Shown: positions 9,022-18,469 of the stretch, piece by piece
Layout: every line of letters begins with the position of its first letter
Position numbering within the stretch: position 1 is the first letter of the stretch
NCBI GenBank assembly: GCA_030715195.1
Contig: JAUYVI010000006.1
Location: 310,001-374,000 of the forward strand
DNA: 64,000 nt
Source of the DNA: Dongia sedimenti
Lineage (GTDB): Bacteria; Pseudomonadota; Alphaproteobacteria; Dongiales; Dongiaceae
Direction: 5' to 3'
The notes under the pieces: model-generated
The model's database searches: none
What the model was told of the DNA's origin: nothing
Seen by the model: only the letters and a program-made list of their open reading frames with translations
Position numbers and translations under genes: made by a program

Positions 9022-11673
9022 CTATCTCCCTCGACTCTTCTTCATGCGTTCCAGTGCGGTCTGCAGCGGCTTCGCCGACTTGGCGTAGTCGCTCCAGGCC
9101 TTCGATTTCTTCAAGGCGGCCCAGGCCGTCTCGATCGTGTATTTCTTCGGATCCAGCCCGGCCTTCACCTGCGGCCAGTTGAGCGGCATCGCCACGGTCG
9201 CACCCTCGCGTGCCCGCGTCGAGAGCGGCGCCACCGCCGTCGACATCCGGTCATTGCGCAGATAGTCCAGGAAGATCCGGCCCTTCCGCTTCGCCTTCGC
9301 CATGTTGACGACGTATTTCTCCGGCGCATCGGCGGCGATCCGGTCGCACAGTTCTCGACAAAAATCCTTCGTCTCCGGCCAGCCGACCTTTGACTTACCC
9401 GGCGCCAGCGGCACCACGACGTGCAGGCCCTTGCCGCCCGTGGTCTTGCAGAACGGCACCAGGCCCAAAGCCTCCAGCCAGTCCTTGAACAGCTTCGCCG
9501 TCGCGATGACCTCGCTGAAATCGACGCCCGGATCGGGATCGAGATCGAAGACCAGGCGCCCCGGCACGTCCGGCTGGTCCGGCAGGCAGTTCCAGGGATG
9601 CAGCTCCAGCCCGCCCAGCTGCGCCACGGCGGCGAGGCCCTCGACCCGGTTGATCACCACATAGGGCTTCCGGTCGCCGGAGACCTTGATCTCGTCGAGC
9701 ATCTTGGACTGGCCGGGCATGGAATGCCGCTGGAAGAAGGTCTCCTTCTTGAACCCGTCCGGCGCCCGGACGATGGAGCAGGGGATGCCTTTGATATGCG
9801 GCAGCAGCCAGTCGCCGACCTCCTCATAGTAGTGAGCGAGGTCCAGCTTGCTGATTCCCGGCCATAATTCCTTCTCGGGATGGCTGATCAGAACGCCCAT
9901 GACTTCCGGCTTACCGCCTGATTCTCCTGTCGCTTTCTTGGACGTCGAACGGGGCTTGGGCATTTCGACATCAACCTCTTCAGGGGCGGCAGGTTTTTCG
10001 GCCTGGACCTCGGCGGCCGGCTTGTCGGCCCGCAGGTCCTTGAAGGCGGCCTGGCGCATCAAACCGTCGGTGGTCCAGTTGGCGAACTCGACCTCGGCGA
10101 CCAGCTCCGGCTTCACCCAGTTGATTCCGCTCGCGTATCGCGGGGCATTGGGCCCGGTGAAAGGGCTCTTGTCGACCTTCAGGGGCTTGAGCTTCGGCAG
10201 CACGCGCTTGACCTTGGCGGCGCTGTAGCCGGTGCCGACCTTGCCGACATAGACCAGCTTGCCGCCCTTGCGGACCCCCACCAGCAGTGAGCGGAGATGG
10301 GTCCCGTCGCCCCACCAGGCGCCGATGACGACCTCATGCCCCGGCCGGGCCTTGGACTTCTCCCAGCCATGCCCTCGGCCGCCGCGATAGGGGGCTTCGG
10401 CGCGTTTCGAGATCAGCCCCTCGAGCCCGAGCTTCTGGACCTGCGCCCAGACCGCCTTACCGCTGCCCTCGACATGGTCGACATAGCGGATGATGTCGGC
10501 CGCATTGCCCTTCAGGCCGGTGAGCTCCTGCTTCAACCGCGCCTTGCGCGCGACCTGGCCGTCCTGCCGCAAATCGTCCCCGGCCAAGAACAGGGCATCG
10601 AAGGCGAAGAAGATCAGCCGCTCCGTCTTCCCATCGGAGAGTGCCGCCTGCAAAGCGGAGAAGTTGGAAACGCCCTGCGCATCGACCGCGCAGACTTCGC
10701 CGTCATAGATGCCATCGCTCAAATCCCGGCCGGCGGCTTCGGCGATCTCCGGGAATTTCTCCGTCCAGTCGAGACCCTTGCGGGTCCGCAGGCGTGCCTC
10801 GCCGTCCTCGACCCGCAGCTGCATGCGATAGCCGTCGAATTTCAGCTCGTGGATCCAGCCCTCGCCCCCCGGCGGGTGGTCGATGACCGTGGCGAGCTGC
10901 GGCTCGACGAAATCCGGCATGGCAGAAGGTTTCCGGGGCTTCTGCGCCGCTTTCGCGATCTTCTGGCGCAGGGCCTTCTCTTCTTCTCTATGCGCGCTGT
11001 CCCAGACCGCGGCGGCGGTGATCTTCAGCGCCTGGGTCTTCTTCAGCATGAAGGGCTGCGGGGCCTTGCCCTTGCCGGCGGCGATCTGCTCCATCTTTCG
11101 CCCGGAGGCGACCGAAGTCTCCTGCGCCAGCAGCTTCCCGGCGCCGCCTTCCTGGGCGTATTGGTCGCGGTGCTTGATCAGCAGCCAATTGGTGCGTTTG
11201 CTCGCCCCCCGGTTACCACTGCGGTCGAACTTCATCCGCACCAGCACCCAGGAGCCCTTCAGCCGCTCGCCGTCCAGGGTGAACTTGAAGTCGCCCTTCT
11301 TGATCATCTCCTCGGGCGATTTGTCGCCTTCCGGCTCCCAGTAGCCGCGGTCCCAGAGCTGGACCGTGCCGCCGCCATACTGGCCCTTGGGGATGATCCC
11401 TTCGAAATCCCCGTATTCCAGCGGATGGTCCTCGACCTCGACCGCGAGTCGCTTGTCGGCGGGGTCGTTGGACGGACCCTTGGTGACCGCCCAGGACTTG
11501 AAGACGCCGTCCAGCTCCAGCCGGAAATCGAAATGGAGTCGGGTCGCCGCGTGCTTCTGGATGACGTAGCGCCGCCGGTTGGACTTCGCGACCAAGCCCT
11601 CAGAGCCGCTCGGCTCGGCGGTCTGCTCGAAGTCCCGCATCTGGCGGTATTTCGTGAGCTTTTTCTGGGCCAT
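9022..11673 (-). CDS. ligD: Multifunctional ATP-dependent DNA ligase D
   Basis: 883 residues with three modules in the order phosphoesterase, ligase, polymerase. The N-terminal phosphoesterase has HAATRLHFDFRLELDG and PKGQYGGGTVQLWDRG. The ligase nucleotidyl Lys lies in ELKFDGYRM near residue 275, with further ligase motifs such as LEGLISKR. The C-terminal primase-polymerase begins near PEKELWPGISKLDLAHYY and carries the metal-binding FDLDPDPG. This is the order found in Pseudomonas LigD. It processes, fills and seals ends held by Ku. Ku follows after 3 nt, so the pair is one operon. Confidence 0.96.
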   Translation of the reverse strand: MAQKKLTKYRQMRDFEQTAEPSGSEGLVAKSNRRRYVIQKHAATRLHFDFRLELDGVFKSWAVTKGPSNDPADKRLAVEVEDHPLEYGDFEGIIPKGQYGGGTVQLWDRGYWEPEGDKSPEEMIKKGDFKFTLDGERLKGSWVLVRMKFDRSGNRGASKRTNWLLIKHRDQYAQEGGAGKLLAQETSVASGRKMEQIAAGKGKAPQPFMLKKTQALKITAAAVWDSAHREEEKALRQKIAKAAQKPRKPSAMPDFVEPQLATVIDHPPGGEGWIHELKFDGYRMQLRVEDGEARLRTRKGLDWTEKFPEIAEAAGRDLSDGIYDGEVCAVDAQGVSNFSALQAALSDGKTERLIFFAFDALFLAGDDLRQDGQVARKARLKQELTGLKGNAADIIRYVDHVEGSGKAVWAQVQKLGLEGLISKRAEAPYRGGRGHGWEKSKARPGHEVVIGAWWGDGTHLRSLLVGVRKGGKLVYVGKVGTGYSAAKVKRVLPKLKPLKVDKSPFTGPNAPRYASGINWVKPELVAEVEFANWTTDGLMRQAAFKDLRADKPAAEVQAEKPAAPEEVDVEMPKPRSTSKKATGESGGKPEVMGVLISHPEKELWPGISKLDLAHYYEEVGDWLLPHIKGIPCSIVRAPDGFKKETFFQRHSMPGQSKMLDEIKVSGDRKPYVVINRVEGLAAVAQLGGLELHPWNCLPDQPDVPGRLVFDLDPDPGVDFSEVIATAKLFKDWLEALGLVPFCKTTGGKGLHVVVPLAPGKSKVGWPETKDFCRELCDRIAADAPEKYVVNMAKAKRKGRIFLDYLRNDRMSTAVAPLSTRAREGATVAMPLNWPQVKAGLDPKKYTIETAWAALKKSKAWSDYAKSAKPLQTALERMKKSRGR

Positions 11674-11866
11674 GGACCGGGATTCTGCGCGTTTCGACTG
11701 GCAATCAACCGTCTATGGAAGCCTTCGTTGCGGCAACTTGTCCACAGCCCGATACCCACCCACTGCGAATGGGGATCGGTTTCACCGAACCACAATAGGT
11801 TGGGCTCTTGTGCTTGAGGTGCCGGAAGGTTTAGATCGATCGTTCCAAGGGAGTGGGAATGAAAAA

Positions 11867-12727
11867 ATGAGATATGAGCGTCCGACCACGTTGCAGGCCG
11901 CATCGCAGCTGCTTGCCAAAGAAAAAGGCTCGGCCTACGTGCTGGCCGGCGGCACCGACCTGCTGGTCCGCCTGCGCACCGGCTTCATCGAGCCGGACCT
12001 GATCGTCGATATCAAGCGCATCGCCAGCACACGGACGATCGCCAAGACCGCGACCGGCTTCAAGATCGGCGCGGCGGTGTCCGGTGCCGAGCTGGGCGAG
12101 AATGCCGCCTTGAAGAAGGCCTGGCCCGGTGTGGTCGAGGCCGCGAACCTGATCGGCTCGAAGCAGGTCCAGGGTCGCGCCACCATGACCGGCAACCTCT
12201 GCAACGCCTCGCCGGCCGCCGACAGCGTTCCGGCGCTGGTCGCCGCCGCCGCCAAGGTCGTCATCGCGGGCCCCAAGGGCAAGCGCACCATTCCGGTCGA
12301 GCAGGTCCCGGTCGGCCCGGGCAAGACCTCGCTGAAGAAGGGCGAGATCATCGAAGCGATCCTGCTGCCGAAGCGGCCGGCGCGTTCGGGCGACGCCTAT
12401 CTGCGCTTCATCCCGCGCACCGAAATGGACATCGCCGTGGTGGGCGTCGGCGTCAGCCTGACGCTGGACGCGAAGGGCATCGTCACCGCCGCCCGCGTCT
12501 CGCTCGGCGCGGTCGCGCCGACCGTGCTGCTGGTTCCGGCCGCCGCCAAGGCGATCATCGGCACCAAGCTCGACGCGAAAGCGTTGGATGCCCTGGCCGC
12601 GGCCGCTTCCGCAGCCTGCAAGCCGATCGACGACAAGCGCGGCACCAAGGATTATCGCATCAAGGTCGCGGGCGTGCTGGCCAAGCGCGCGGCGAAGATC
12701 GCGCAGCAACGCGCGGGAGGGAAATGA
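11867..12727 (+). CDS. Molybdenum hydroxylase, FAD-binding (medium) subunit
   Basis: 286 residues, CoxM/XdhB type. FAD contacts are visible as VLAGGTDLLVRLR near the N-terminus and TMTGNLCNASPAAD in the middle (a TxGGN variant with Thr in place of the first Gly). The C-terminal CO_deh_flav_C domain includes RFIPRTEMDIAVVGVG. The ATG at 11867 is the first in-frame one after aagggag at 11847-11853. It passes electrons from the iron-sulfur subunit encoded next, with which it overlaps by 4 nt. The order FAD, FeS, Mo matches xanthine dehydrogenase/CO dehydrogenase-like enzymes; the substrate is unknown. Confidence 0.92.
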   Translation: MRYERPTTLQAASQLLAKEKGSAYVLAGGTDLLVRLRTGFIEPDLIVDIKRIASTRTIAKTATGFKIGAAVSGAELGENAALKKAWPGVVEAANLIGSKQVQGRATMTGNLCNASPAADSVPALVAAAAKVVIAGPKGKRTIPVEQVPVGPGKTSLKKGEIIEAILLPKRPARSGDAYLRFIPRTEMDIAVVGVGVSLTLDAKGIVTAARVSLGAVAPTVLLVPAAAKAIIGTKLDAKALDALAAAASAACKPIDDKRGTKDYRIKVAGVLAKRAAKIAQQRAGGK

Positions 12728-13203
12728 TGAGTTCGATTAAAGTCTCCACCACGATCAACGGCGATCCGACCGAATACGTCTGCGAGGCCGATGAGACCCT
12801 GCTCGACGTGCTTCGGAACCGGCTCGGCCTGACCGGCGCCAAGGAAGGCTGCAGCACCGGCGATTGCGGCGCCTGCAGCGTCACCATCGATGGCCGCCTG
12901 ACCTGCTCCTGCTTGGTGCTGGGCGCCGAGATGGACGGCGCCGAGATCGGCACCATCGAGGGCATGGCCAGCGGCGAGAAGCTGCATCCCTTGCAGAAGA
13001 AGTTCATCGAGCATGCGGCGCTCCAGTGCGGGATCTGCACCCCCGGCTTCCTGATCGCCGCGAAGTCGCTGCTCGATCACAATCCGAAACCGACCGAAAC
13101 GGAAGTCCGTTTCGCCCTGGCCGGCAATCTCTGCCGCTGCACGGGCTATGACAAGATCGTGCGCGCCGTCATGGATACGGCCGCCGAAATGCGGAGGGCC
13201 TGA
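12724..13203 (+). CDS. Molybdenum hydroxylase, [2Fe-2S] (small) subunit
   Basis: 159 residues. Two iron-sulfur domains: the plant ferredoxin type with CSTGDCGACSV and a later Cys, and the helical domain with CGICTPGFL and CRCTGYDKI. Length and both cysteine sets fit CoxS/XdhC-like small subunits. Begins at an ATGA overlap with the FAD subunit and ends 2 nt before the large subunit. It carries electrons from the molybdenum site to FAD. Confidence 0.95.
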   Translation: MMSSIKVSTTINGDPTEYVCEADETLLDVLRNRLGLTGAKEGCSTGDCGACSVTIDGRLTCSCLVLGAEMDGAEIGTIEGMASGEKLHPLQKKFIEHAALQCGICTPGFLIAAKSLLDHNPKPTETEVRFALAGNLCRCTGYDKIVRAVMDTAAEMRRA

Positions 13204-13205
13204 TC

Positions 13206-15488
13206 ATGCCGCTCGACAACGCTGAATCCTCGACCCGCAAATACAAAGTCGTCGGCACAAGGCCGAACCGTCCCGACGGCGTCGACAAGGTCACCGGCCG
13301 CGCCCGCTTCGGCGCCGACGCGGTGGCGCCCGGCCAGCTGGTCGGCCTCATCCTGCGCTCGCCCCATCCGCATGCGAAGATCAAGGGCATCGACGCCTCC
13401 AAGGCGCTGAAGCTCGCCGGCGTCAAGGCCGTGGTCACCAGCGCTGACCTGCCGGACAAGACCGACGGCGACGCCATGCTCTATGACGTGCTGGTCAACG
13501 TCATGGCGCGCGAAAAGGCGCTCTATCAGGGCCATGCCGTGGCGGCGGTCGCCGCGACCAGTGCCTCGATCGCCAGGCAGGCGCTGAAGCTGATCAAGGT
13601 CGATTACGAGATCCTGCCGCATGTGACGGATGTCGATGAGGCGATGAAGCCGAACGCACCGTTGCTTTATCCGAAGATGATCACCGACGGCATGGATCCC
13701 AAGCCGAAGAAGCCGTCCAACGTCGTGCGCCGCTACGAGTTCGGCCATGGCGATGTGGAAGCCGGCTTCAAGAAGGCCGAGATCATCGTCGAGCGCAGCT
13801 TCAAGACCGAGGCCACGCACCAGGGCTATATCGAGCCACATGCCTGCCTCGCCAATGTCGGCCCCGACGGCCAGGGCGAGCTCTGGGTCTGCACCCAGGG
13901 CCACTTCATGGTGCGCGACACCTGTGCGCGCCTGCTCGGCATGGACTTCTCCAAGCTCCGGGTCACCGCTTCCGAGATCGGCGGCGGCTTCGGCGGCAAG
14001 ACCACCGTCTTCATCGAGCCGATCGCGCTGGCGCTCTCGCGCAAGGCCAACCGGCCGGTCAAGGTGGTGATGAGCCGCGAGGAAGTCTTCAAGGCCACCG
14101 GCCCGACCTCATCGTCCTCGATCGACGTGAAGATCGGCGCCACCAAGGACGGCCGCATCGTCGCCGGCGATGCCACCCTGCGCTACCAGGGCGGCGCTTT
14201 CGCCGGCTCGCCGGTCGAGTTCGGCGCGATGACCGCCTTCGCCCAGTACGATCTCGACAATGTGCGGGCGGTCGGCTTCGACGTGGTGTGCAATCGGCCG
14301 AAGCAGGCGGCCTACCGCGCCCCCGGCGCCCCGATGGCCAACTTCGCGGTCGAAAGCGTGATCGAGGAGCTGGCCCACAAGGTCGGCATGGAGCCGATCG
14401 ACTTCCGCATCAAGAACGCGGCGCGCGAAGGCACCCATTCCTCCTATGGCCCGGTCTACGGCCCGATCGGGCTGTTGCCCACTCTGCAGAAGGCGCGCGA
14501 GCATCCGCATTTCAAGGCGCCGCTCGGCAAGAACCAGGGACGCGGCATGGCCTGCGGCTTCTGGTTCAATTTCGGCGGCCAGTCCTGCGTCAGCATGAAC
14601 ATCGGCGTCGACGGGACGGTCGGTGTGACGGTGGGATCGCCGGATATCGGCGGCTCGCGGGCCTCGATGTGCCTGATGACCGCGGAAGAGCTCGGCATCC
14701 CCTATGACAAGGTGCGCGCGGTGGTCGCCGACACCGGCACGCTCGGCTACAACGACGTGACCGACGGCAGCCGCACCACCTTCGCGACCGGCATGGCCTG
14801 CATCATGGCCGCGCGCGACGCGATCAAGAAGCTCTGCGCCCGCGCGGCGCAGATTTGGGGCATCCCGGAGGACGCCGTCGTCTGGGAGAACGGCCATGCC
14901 AAGCCGGCCGGCAGCAATGCCGGCAATTTCCCGCCGATGTCGCTGAAGGAGATCGCGGCCCAGGCGCCCTCGACCGGCGGCCCGATCGCCGGCCACCATG
15001 AGTTCAGCGCCGACGGTGCGGGCGTCAGCTTCGCGACGCATATCTGCGACAGCGAGGTCGATCCCGAGACCGGCTTCACCAAGATCCTGCGCTACACCGT
15101 GTTGCAGGACGCGGGCAAGGCGGTGCATCCCTCTTACGTCGAAGGTCAGTTCCAGGGCGGTGCCGTCCAGGGCATCGGCTGGGCCTTGAACGAGGAGTAC
15201 ATCTACGGCAAGGACGGCCGGCTGCAGAATGCGGGCTTCCTCGACTACCGCATCCCGGTCTGCTCCGACCTGCCGATGATCGACACGGTCATCCTGGAAA
15301 TCCCGAACCCGGGCCATCCCTATGGCGTCCGCGGCGTCGGCGAGACGTCGATCGTCCCGCCGCTGGCCGCCGTCGCCAACTCGGTCTCGGCCGCGGTCGG
15401 GGTGCGCATGACCGAGCTGCCGATCTCGCCGCCGAAGCTGCTGGCGGCGCTGGAGAAGCAGTCGGCGATGAAGAAGGCGGCGGAGTAA
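13206..15488 (+). CDS. Molybdenum hydroxylase, molybdopterin-binding (large) subunit
   Basis: 760 residues, xanthine oxidase family. The cofactor motif GGGFGGKTTVF is present, the active-site loop reads AYRAPGAP, and the catalytic Glu is about residue 713 in GVRGVGETS. The loop is not the AYXCSFR of true CO dehydrogenase, so CO oxidation is unlikely. Aromatic, purine or aldehyde hydroxylation is possible. It is the last structural subunit in this operon and is followed by a MoaD-like gene after 23 nt. Confidence 0.93.
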   Translation: MPLDNAESSTRKYKVVGTRPNRPDGVDKVTGRARFGADAVAPGQLVGLILRSPHPHAKIKGIDASKALKLAGVKAVVTSADLPDKTDGDAMLYDVLVNVMAREKALYQGHAVAAVAATSASIARQALKLIKVDYEILPHVTDVDEAMKPNAPLLYPKMITDGMDPKPKKPSNVVRRYEFGHGDVEAGFKKAEIIVERSFKTEATHQGYIEPHACLANVGPDGQGELWVCTQGHFMVRDTCARLLGMDFSKLRVTASEIGGGFGGKTTVFIEPIALALSRKANRPVKVVMSREEVFKATGPTSSSSIDVKIGATKDGRIVAGDATLRYQGGAFAGSPVEFGAMTAFAQYDLDNVRAVGFDVVCNRPKQAAYRAPGAPMANFAVESVIEELAHKVGMEPIDFRIKNAAREGTHSSYGPVYGPIGLLPTLQKAREHPHFKAPLGKNQGRGMACGFWFNFGGQSCVSMNIGVDGTVGVTVGSPDIGGSRASMCLMTAEELGIPYDKVRAVVADTGTLGYNDVTDGSRTTFATGMACIMAARDAIKKLCARAAQIWGIPEDAVVWENGHAKPAGSNAGNFPPMSLKEIAAQAPSTGGPIAGHHEFSADGAGVSFATHICDSEVDPETGFTKILRYTVLQDAGKAVHPSYVEGQFQGGAVQGIGWALNEEYIYGKDGRLQNAGFLDYRIPVCSDLPMIDTVILEIPNPGHPYGVRGVGETSIVPPLAAVANSVSAAVGVRMTELPISPPKLLAALEKQSAMKKAAE

Positions 15489-15511
15489 TCGCCGCCCGAA
15501 TGGACGACTGA

Positions 15512-15757
15512 ATGGCCAAGGTCATCATTTGGAGCTCGCTCAAGTCCCATACCGGGGGCGAATCCAATCTGGAGATCGAGGCCGGTAACGTGAAGGATCT
15601 GCTGGCCCGGCTAGGCGAAACCTATCCGGGCCTGCAGCCCCAACTGAAACGCGGCGTCTCGGTCTCGGTCGACGGTATCATCTTCCGCGACGGCTGGCTG
15701 ACGCCGCTGAAACCCGACAGCGAAGTCGTGCTCCTGCCCCGCATGCAGGGCGGATGA
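15512..15757 (+). CDS. MoaD/ThiS family sulfur-carrier-like protein
   Basis: 81 residues ending in Gly-Gly (LLPRMQGG), as required for C-terminal thiocarboxylation in MoaD and ThiS. The beta-grasp is recognisable: DLLARLGETYPGL, SVSVDGIIF, PLKPDSEVVLLP. MoaD donates sulfur to molybdopterin. Its position directly after the molybdenum hydroxylase genes suggests a dedicated carrier for cofactor assembly or for the terminal sulfido ligand (inference). It could instead serve another sulfur-transfer pathway. Confidence 0.82.
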   Translation: MAKVIIWSSLKSHTGGESNLEIEAGNVKDLLARLGETYPGLQPQLKRGVSVSVDGIIFRDGWLTPLKPDSEVVLLPRMQGG

Positions 15758-15852
15758 GCGCGCCAAGCGCTAGGCATTCATAACGCCTCATCGGAATCGA
15801 TTCGCAAGCGTCCCAAGACGATTTTCTTGTCGCTCGTCACGCTTTGCACTTT

Positions 15853-15878
15853 CAGGAACAAGCTTTTGTCCGTTCCTG
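15853..15878 (+). promoter_or_regulatory. 26-bp inverted repeat in intergenic region
   Basis: Perfect arms CAGGAAC (15853-15859) and GTTCCTG (15872-15878) with a 12-nt centre that itself contains ACAA and TTGT. There is no T-tract after it, so it looks more like an operator than a terminator. It lies about 160 nt upstream of the small gene at 16038. Confidence 0.4.
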
Positions 15879-15997
15879 CTGCATTTGGCGAAAATAACAG
15901 TTCATTCAGTTTTCTGACCCAGCCTGCCTGCACGCGAACCGAGCAGTGATCGCGCGACGTGATCGCCGCGCCTCAATCCGGAGCGCAACAGTAAAGA

Positions 15998-16019
15998 CGG
16001 AGTCTCGGGGGAGACTCCG
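15998..16019 (+). promoter_or_regulatory. 9-bp hairpin in the 5' region of the 16038 gene
   Basis: CGGAGTCTC (15998-16006) and GAGACTCCG (16011-16019) form a perfect 9-bp stem with a GGGG loop, ending 18 nt before the chosen start codon and just before the gtggggaaag ribosome site. It could affect translation or mRNA stability. No U-run follows, so a terminator role is less likely. Confidence 0.45.
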
Positions 16020-16037
16020 TTGCAGTGGGGAAAGACC

Positions 16038-16355
16038 ATGCATGTTCGATTGGCGGAACGCCGCGACCTGATTCAGACCGAGCGCTGGGCAAATCTCGCG
16101 CGCTCGATCGAGCATACCAGCGACAAGGTCACACGGATCTTGGGCGACACGCAGAGCGTCGCGGCCCAGCGTCTGGTTGCGCGGCTGCTCGTTCTGCAGC
16201 GGCATCTTGCCGAGAACGAATATTCGGGCGCGCATCTGACCGCGGCGGTCGCCATGGTCGATGACGTCGCCGCGACCTTGTCCCAGCTGGTCGTCGAGAT
16301 CGGCGTCCTGCCGAAGCCGCCTGTGCCGCAGGCGGACCGCAACGGACCGCCGTAA
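16038..16355 (+). CDS. Hypothetical protein upstream of a chemoreceptor
   Basis: 105 residues with no recognised family. Predicted to be helical throughout, with long amphipathic stretches ([20 protein letters not shown], then [14 protein letters not shown]) and a Pro-rich end. No signal peptide or membrane helix. ATG at 16038 follows gtggggaaag; an in-frame TTG at 16020 is a less likely start. It ends about 100 nt before the chemoreceptor start and may be co-transcribed with it. Confidence 0.6.
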   Translation: MHVRLAERRDLIQTERWANLARSIEHTSDKVTRILGDTQSVAAQRLVARLLVLQRHLAENEYSGAHLTAAVAMVDDVAATLSQLVVEIGVLPKPPVPQADRNGPP

Positions 16356-16458
16356 CACCGCACCCAACTTCTTCTCACGAACAACAGAGCGCGTTCGCTG
16401 CATGGAGCAGCCACGGGATCGCTCTGCCTCGATCAACGCCGATGCAAAGGAAATGAAC

Positions 16459-18165
16459 ATGCTTAAGCTTGCGAACTGGAAGATCCTCTACAAGCTGCTG
16501 CTGCTGGTCGCGACCATGTCGGTCGTCATCGCCGTGGTGGCGGGAACCGGCCTCTTCAGTCTCCGCGACACCGTCGAGACCACGAAGGAAGTCGCCGACA
16601 ACGGCAAGGTCGCGCTCAACGGCGCGCGCATGAACCAGAACATCCTCGTCCTCACCCGGTCGGAGTTCCGCCTCGCCTCGGATCCCTCGCCCGAAAGCCT
16701 CAAGACAGTCCTGCCGATCATCGAGGAGAACCGGAAGGGGTTGACGGAACGCCTGGAGCAATCGCGGATCGGCGCCGATTCCGAGGAGCTTGCCAAGATA
16801 GACGCGATCGAAGCCAAGCTCGCCGACTACCTGCCGCGCCTTGAGCAGACGCTGGAAACGGTGCGCGAGATCGGCGGCGCCGTGGTCATGGATGATGCCC
16901 AGAAGAAGCTCGCCGCCGCGGTGGTCGAAAGCCGCAACGCGGCGGAGATCGCGTTCAAGGAGATCAAGGCCTACAACCAGTTCCAGTCCGACAAGGCGGA
17001 GGCCGCCGCGGCCTCGGCGGCGACCACCGGCCAGCAGGTGCAGTACATCCTGATTGCTGTTGCGGCCGGCGGCATCGTCGGCGGCGCGGTCCTCGGCTAC
17101 ATGATGGCTTCGCTGGCGATCGCCAAGCCGATCACCGCCGCGGTCGGCAGCCTGAAGCAGCTCTCCGAGGGCAATACCGAGCTCGACATCTTCGGCGTCG
17201 GCCGCAAGGACGAGGTCGGCGAGATCGCCGCGACCATGCAGGTCTTCAAGGAGAATCTGATCCGCACCCGCGAGATGCAGGCCCGCGAGGCGGCGGAGCA
17301 GGAGCAGCGCGTGAAGCGGGCCCAGACCATCCAGTCGCTGACCGACAATTTCGACCGGGAAGCGACCGCGGTGGTGAAGACCGTCTCCTCGGCGGCGACC
17401 GAGATGCAGGCGACGGCACAGTCGATGTCGGCGACCGCAGAAGAGACCTCGCGCCAGGCGACGGCGGTGGCCGCCGCCTCGGAGCAGGCCTCGTCCAACG
17501 TCCAGACCGTGGCCTCGGCCGCGGAGGAGCTTTCCTCCTCGGTCGAGGAGATCGGCCGGCAGGTGGCGGAATCCACCAAGATCGCCGGCGACGCGGTCAA
17601 CCAGGCGAGCCGCTCCGAGCAGCTGGTGCGCGCGCTCTCCGAAGCCGCGCAGCGGATCGGCCAGGTCGTCAACCTGATCAACGAGATCGCCAGCCAGACC
17701 AATCTGCTGGCGCTCAACGCGACCATCGAGGCGGCGCGCGCCGGCGAGGCCGGTAAGGGCTTCGCGGTGGTGGCAAGCGAAGTCAAATCGCTGGCCAACC
17801 AGACCGCCAAGGCGACCGAGGAGATCGGGGCGCAGATCGGCAGCATCCAGCAGGCGACCGGCGAGACGGTCCAGGCGATCTCCGACATCTCGACGATCAT
17901 CAACCGGATCAACGAGATCACCACGACCGTCGCGGCGGCGGTGGAAGAGCAGGGTGCGGCGACCCAGGAGATCGCCCGCAACGTGCAGCAGGCCGCACAG
18001 GGCACGCAGGACGTCTCGACCAACATCGTCAGCGTGACCGAAGCGTCGCAGCATACCGGCGCGGCCGCGACGCAGCTGCTCGGCGCGTCGGGCGATCTCT
18101 CGAAACAGGCCGAGGTGATGCGAACGGAAGTCGAGAAGTTCCTGGCTGCGATCAAGACGGCCTAA
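16459..18165 (+). CDS. Methyl-accepting chemotaxis protein
   Basis: 568 residues. Membrane helix 1 near residues 10-32 ([19 protein letters not shown]), a periplasmic helical sensor of about 160 residues, membrane helix 2 near 195-220, a HAMP domain, then the signalling coiled coil with the conserved tip [20 protein letters not shown]. It relays ligand sensing to CheA/CheW. ATG 16459 has aagg 8 nt upstream; the ATG at 16453 is only 2 nt from that site. The C-terminus lacks an NWETF-like CheR tether. Confidence 0.94.
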   Translation: MLKLANWKILYKLLLLVATMSVVIAVVAGTGLFSLRDTVETTKEVADNGKVALNGARMNQNILVLTRSEFRLASDPSPESLKTVLPIIEENRKGLTERLEQSRIGADSEELAKIDAIEAKLADYLPRLEQTLETVREIGGAVVMDDAQKKLAAAVVESRNAAEIAFKEIKAYNQFQSDKAEAAAASAATTGQQVQYILIAVAAGGIVGGAVLGYMMASLAIAKPITAAVGSLKQLSEGNTELDIFGVGRKDEVGEIAATMQVFKENLIRTREMQAREAAEQEQRVKRAQTIQSLTDNFDREATAVVKTVSSAATEMQATAQSMSATAEETSRQATAVAAASEQASSNVQTVASAAEELSSSVEEIGRQVAESTKIAGDAVNQASRSEQLVRALSEAAQRIGQVVNLINEIASQTNLLALNATIEAARAGEAGKGFAVVASEVKSLANQTAKATEEIGAQIGSIQQATGETVQAISDISTIINRINEITTTVAAAVEEQGAATQEIARNVQQAAQGTQDVSTNIVSVTEASQHTGAAATQLLGASGDLSKQAEVMRTEVEKFLAAIKTA

Positions 18166-18469
18166 CCGGGTGGGCCGGGGCGCGAGAGTCGAGACCGCTC
18201 TTCCAGGTCGGAGATTCTCGGGCCTCGGCCGGGACTCCCGGCCTATTCGTACCGAACGTGAAGGATTTCTTCCTGCGGACGCAATCGCGCTGCAGGGCGG
18301 AAGGAATCAAAGCGCAGGAGGTTCGGCGCAACACACCGTCGCTCCTCGCGTCGGGCCGAGCGTCGTATGTCGCCTGCAAGATCCTGCTCAACCCAATGTG
18401 CGCGGAGGTGATGAGGACAATGGCCGTCACCCGAGCCTGGACGATCATCACGTGCCATCTTCCTTTCAG
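18166..18469 (+). other. Intergenic region with terminator-like hairpin
   Basis: About 300 nt between the chemoreceptor and the AraC-type gene. It contains a perfect 7-bp hairpin GGCCGGG-ACT-CCCGGCC (18227-18243) some 60 nt after the chemoreceptor stop, without a T-run. The frame of the AraC gene is open through this stretch, but its translation there is low-complexity and lacks similarity, so I treat it as non-coding leader. Confidence 0.4.

Noticed and set aside
13206-15488. Aerobic CO dehydrogenase large subunit
   Set aside because: The active-site loop is AYRAPGAP, not the AYXCSFR loop of form I CoxL, and no other cox genes are present.
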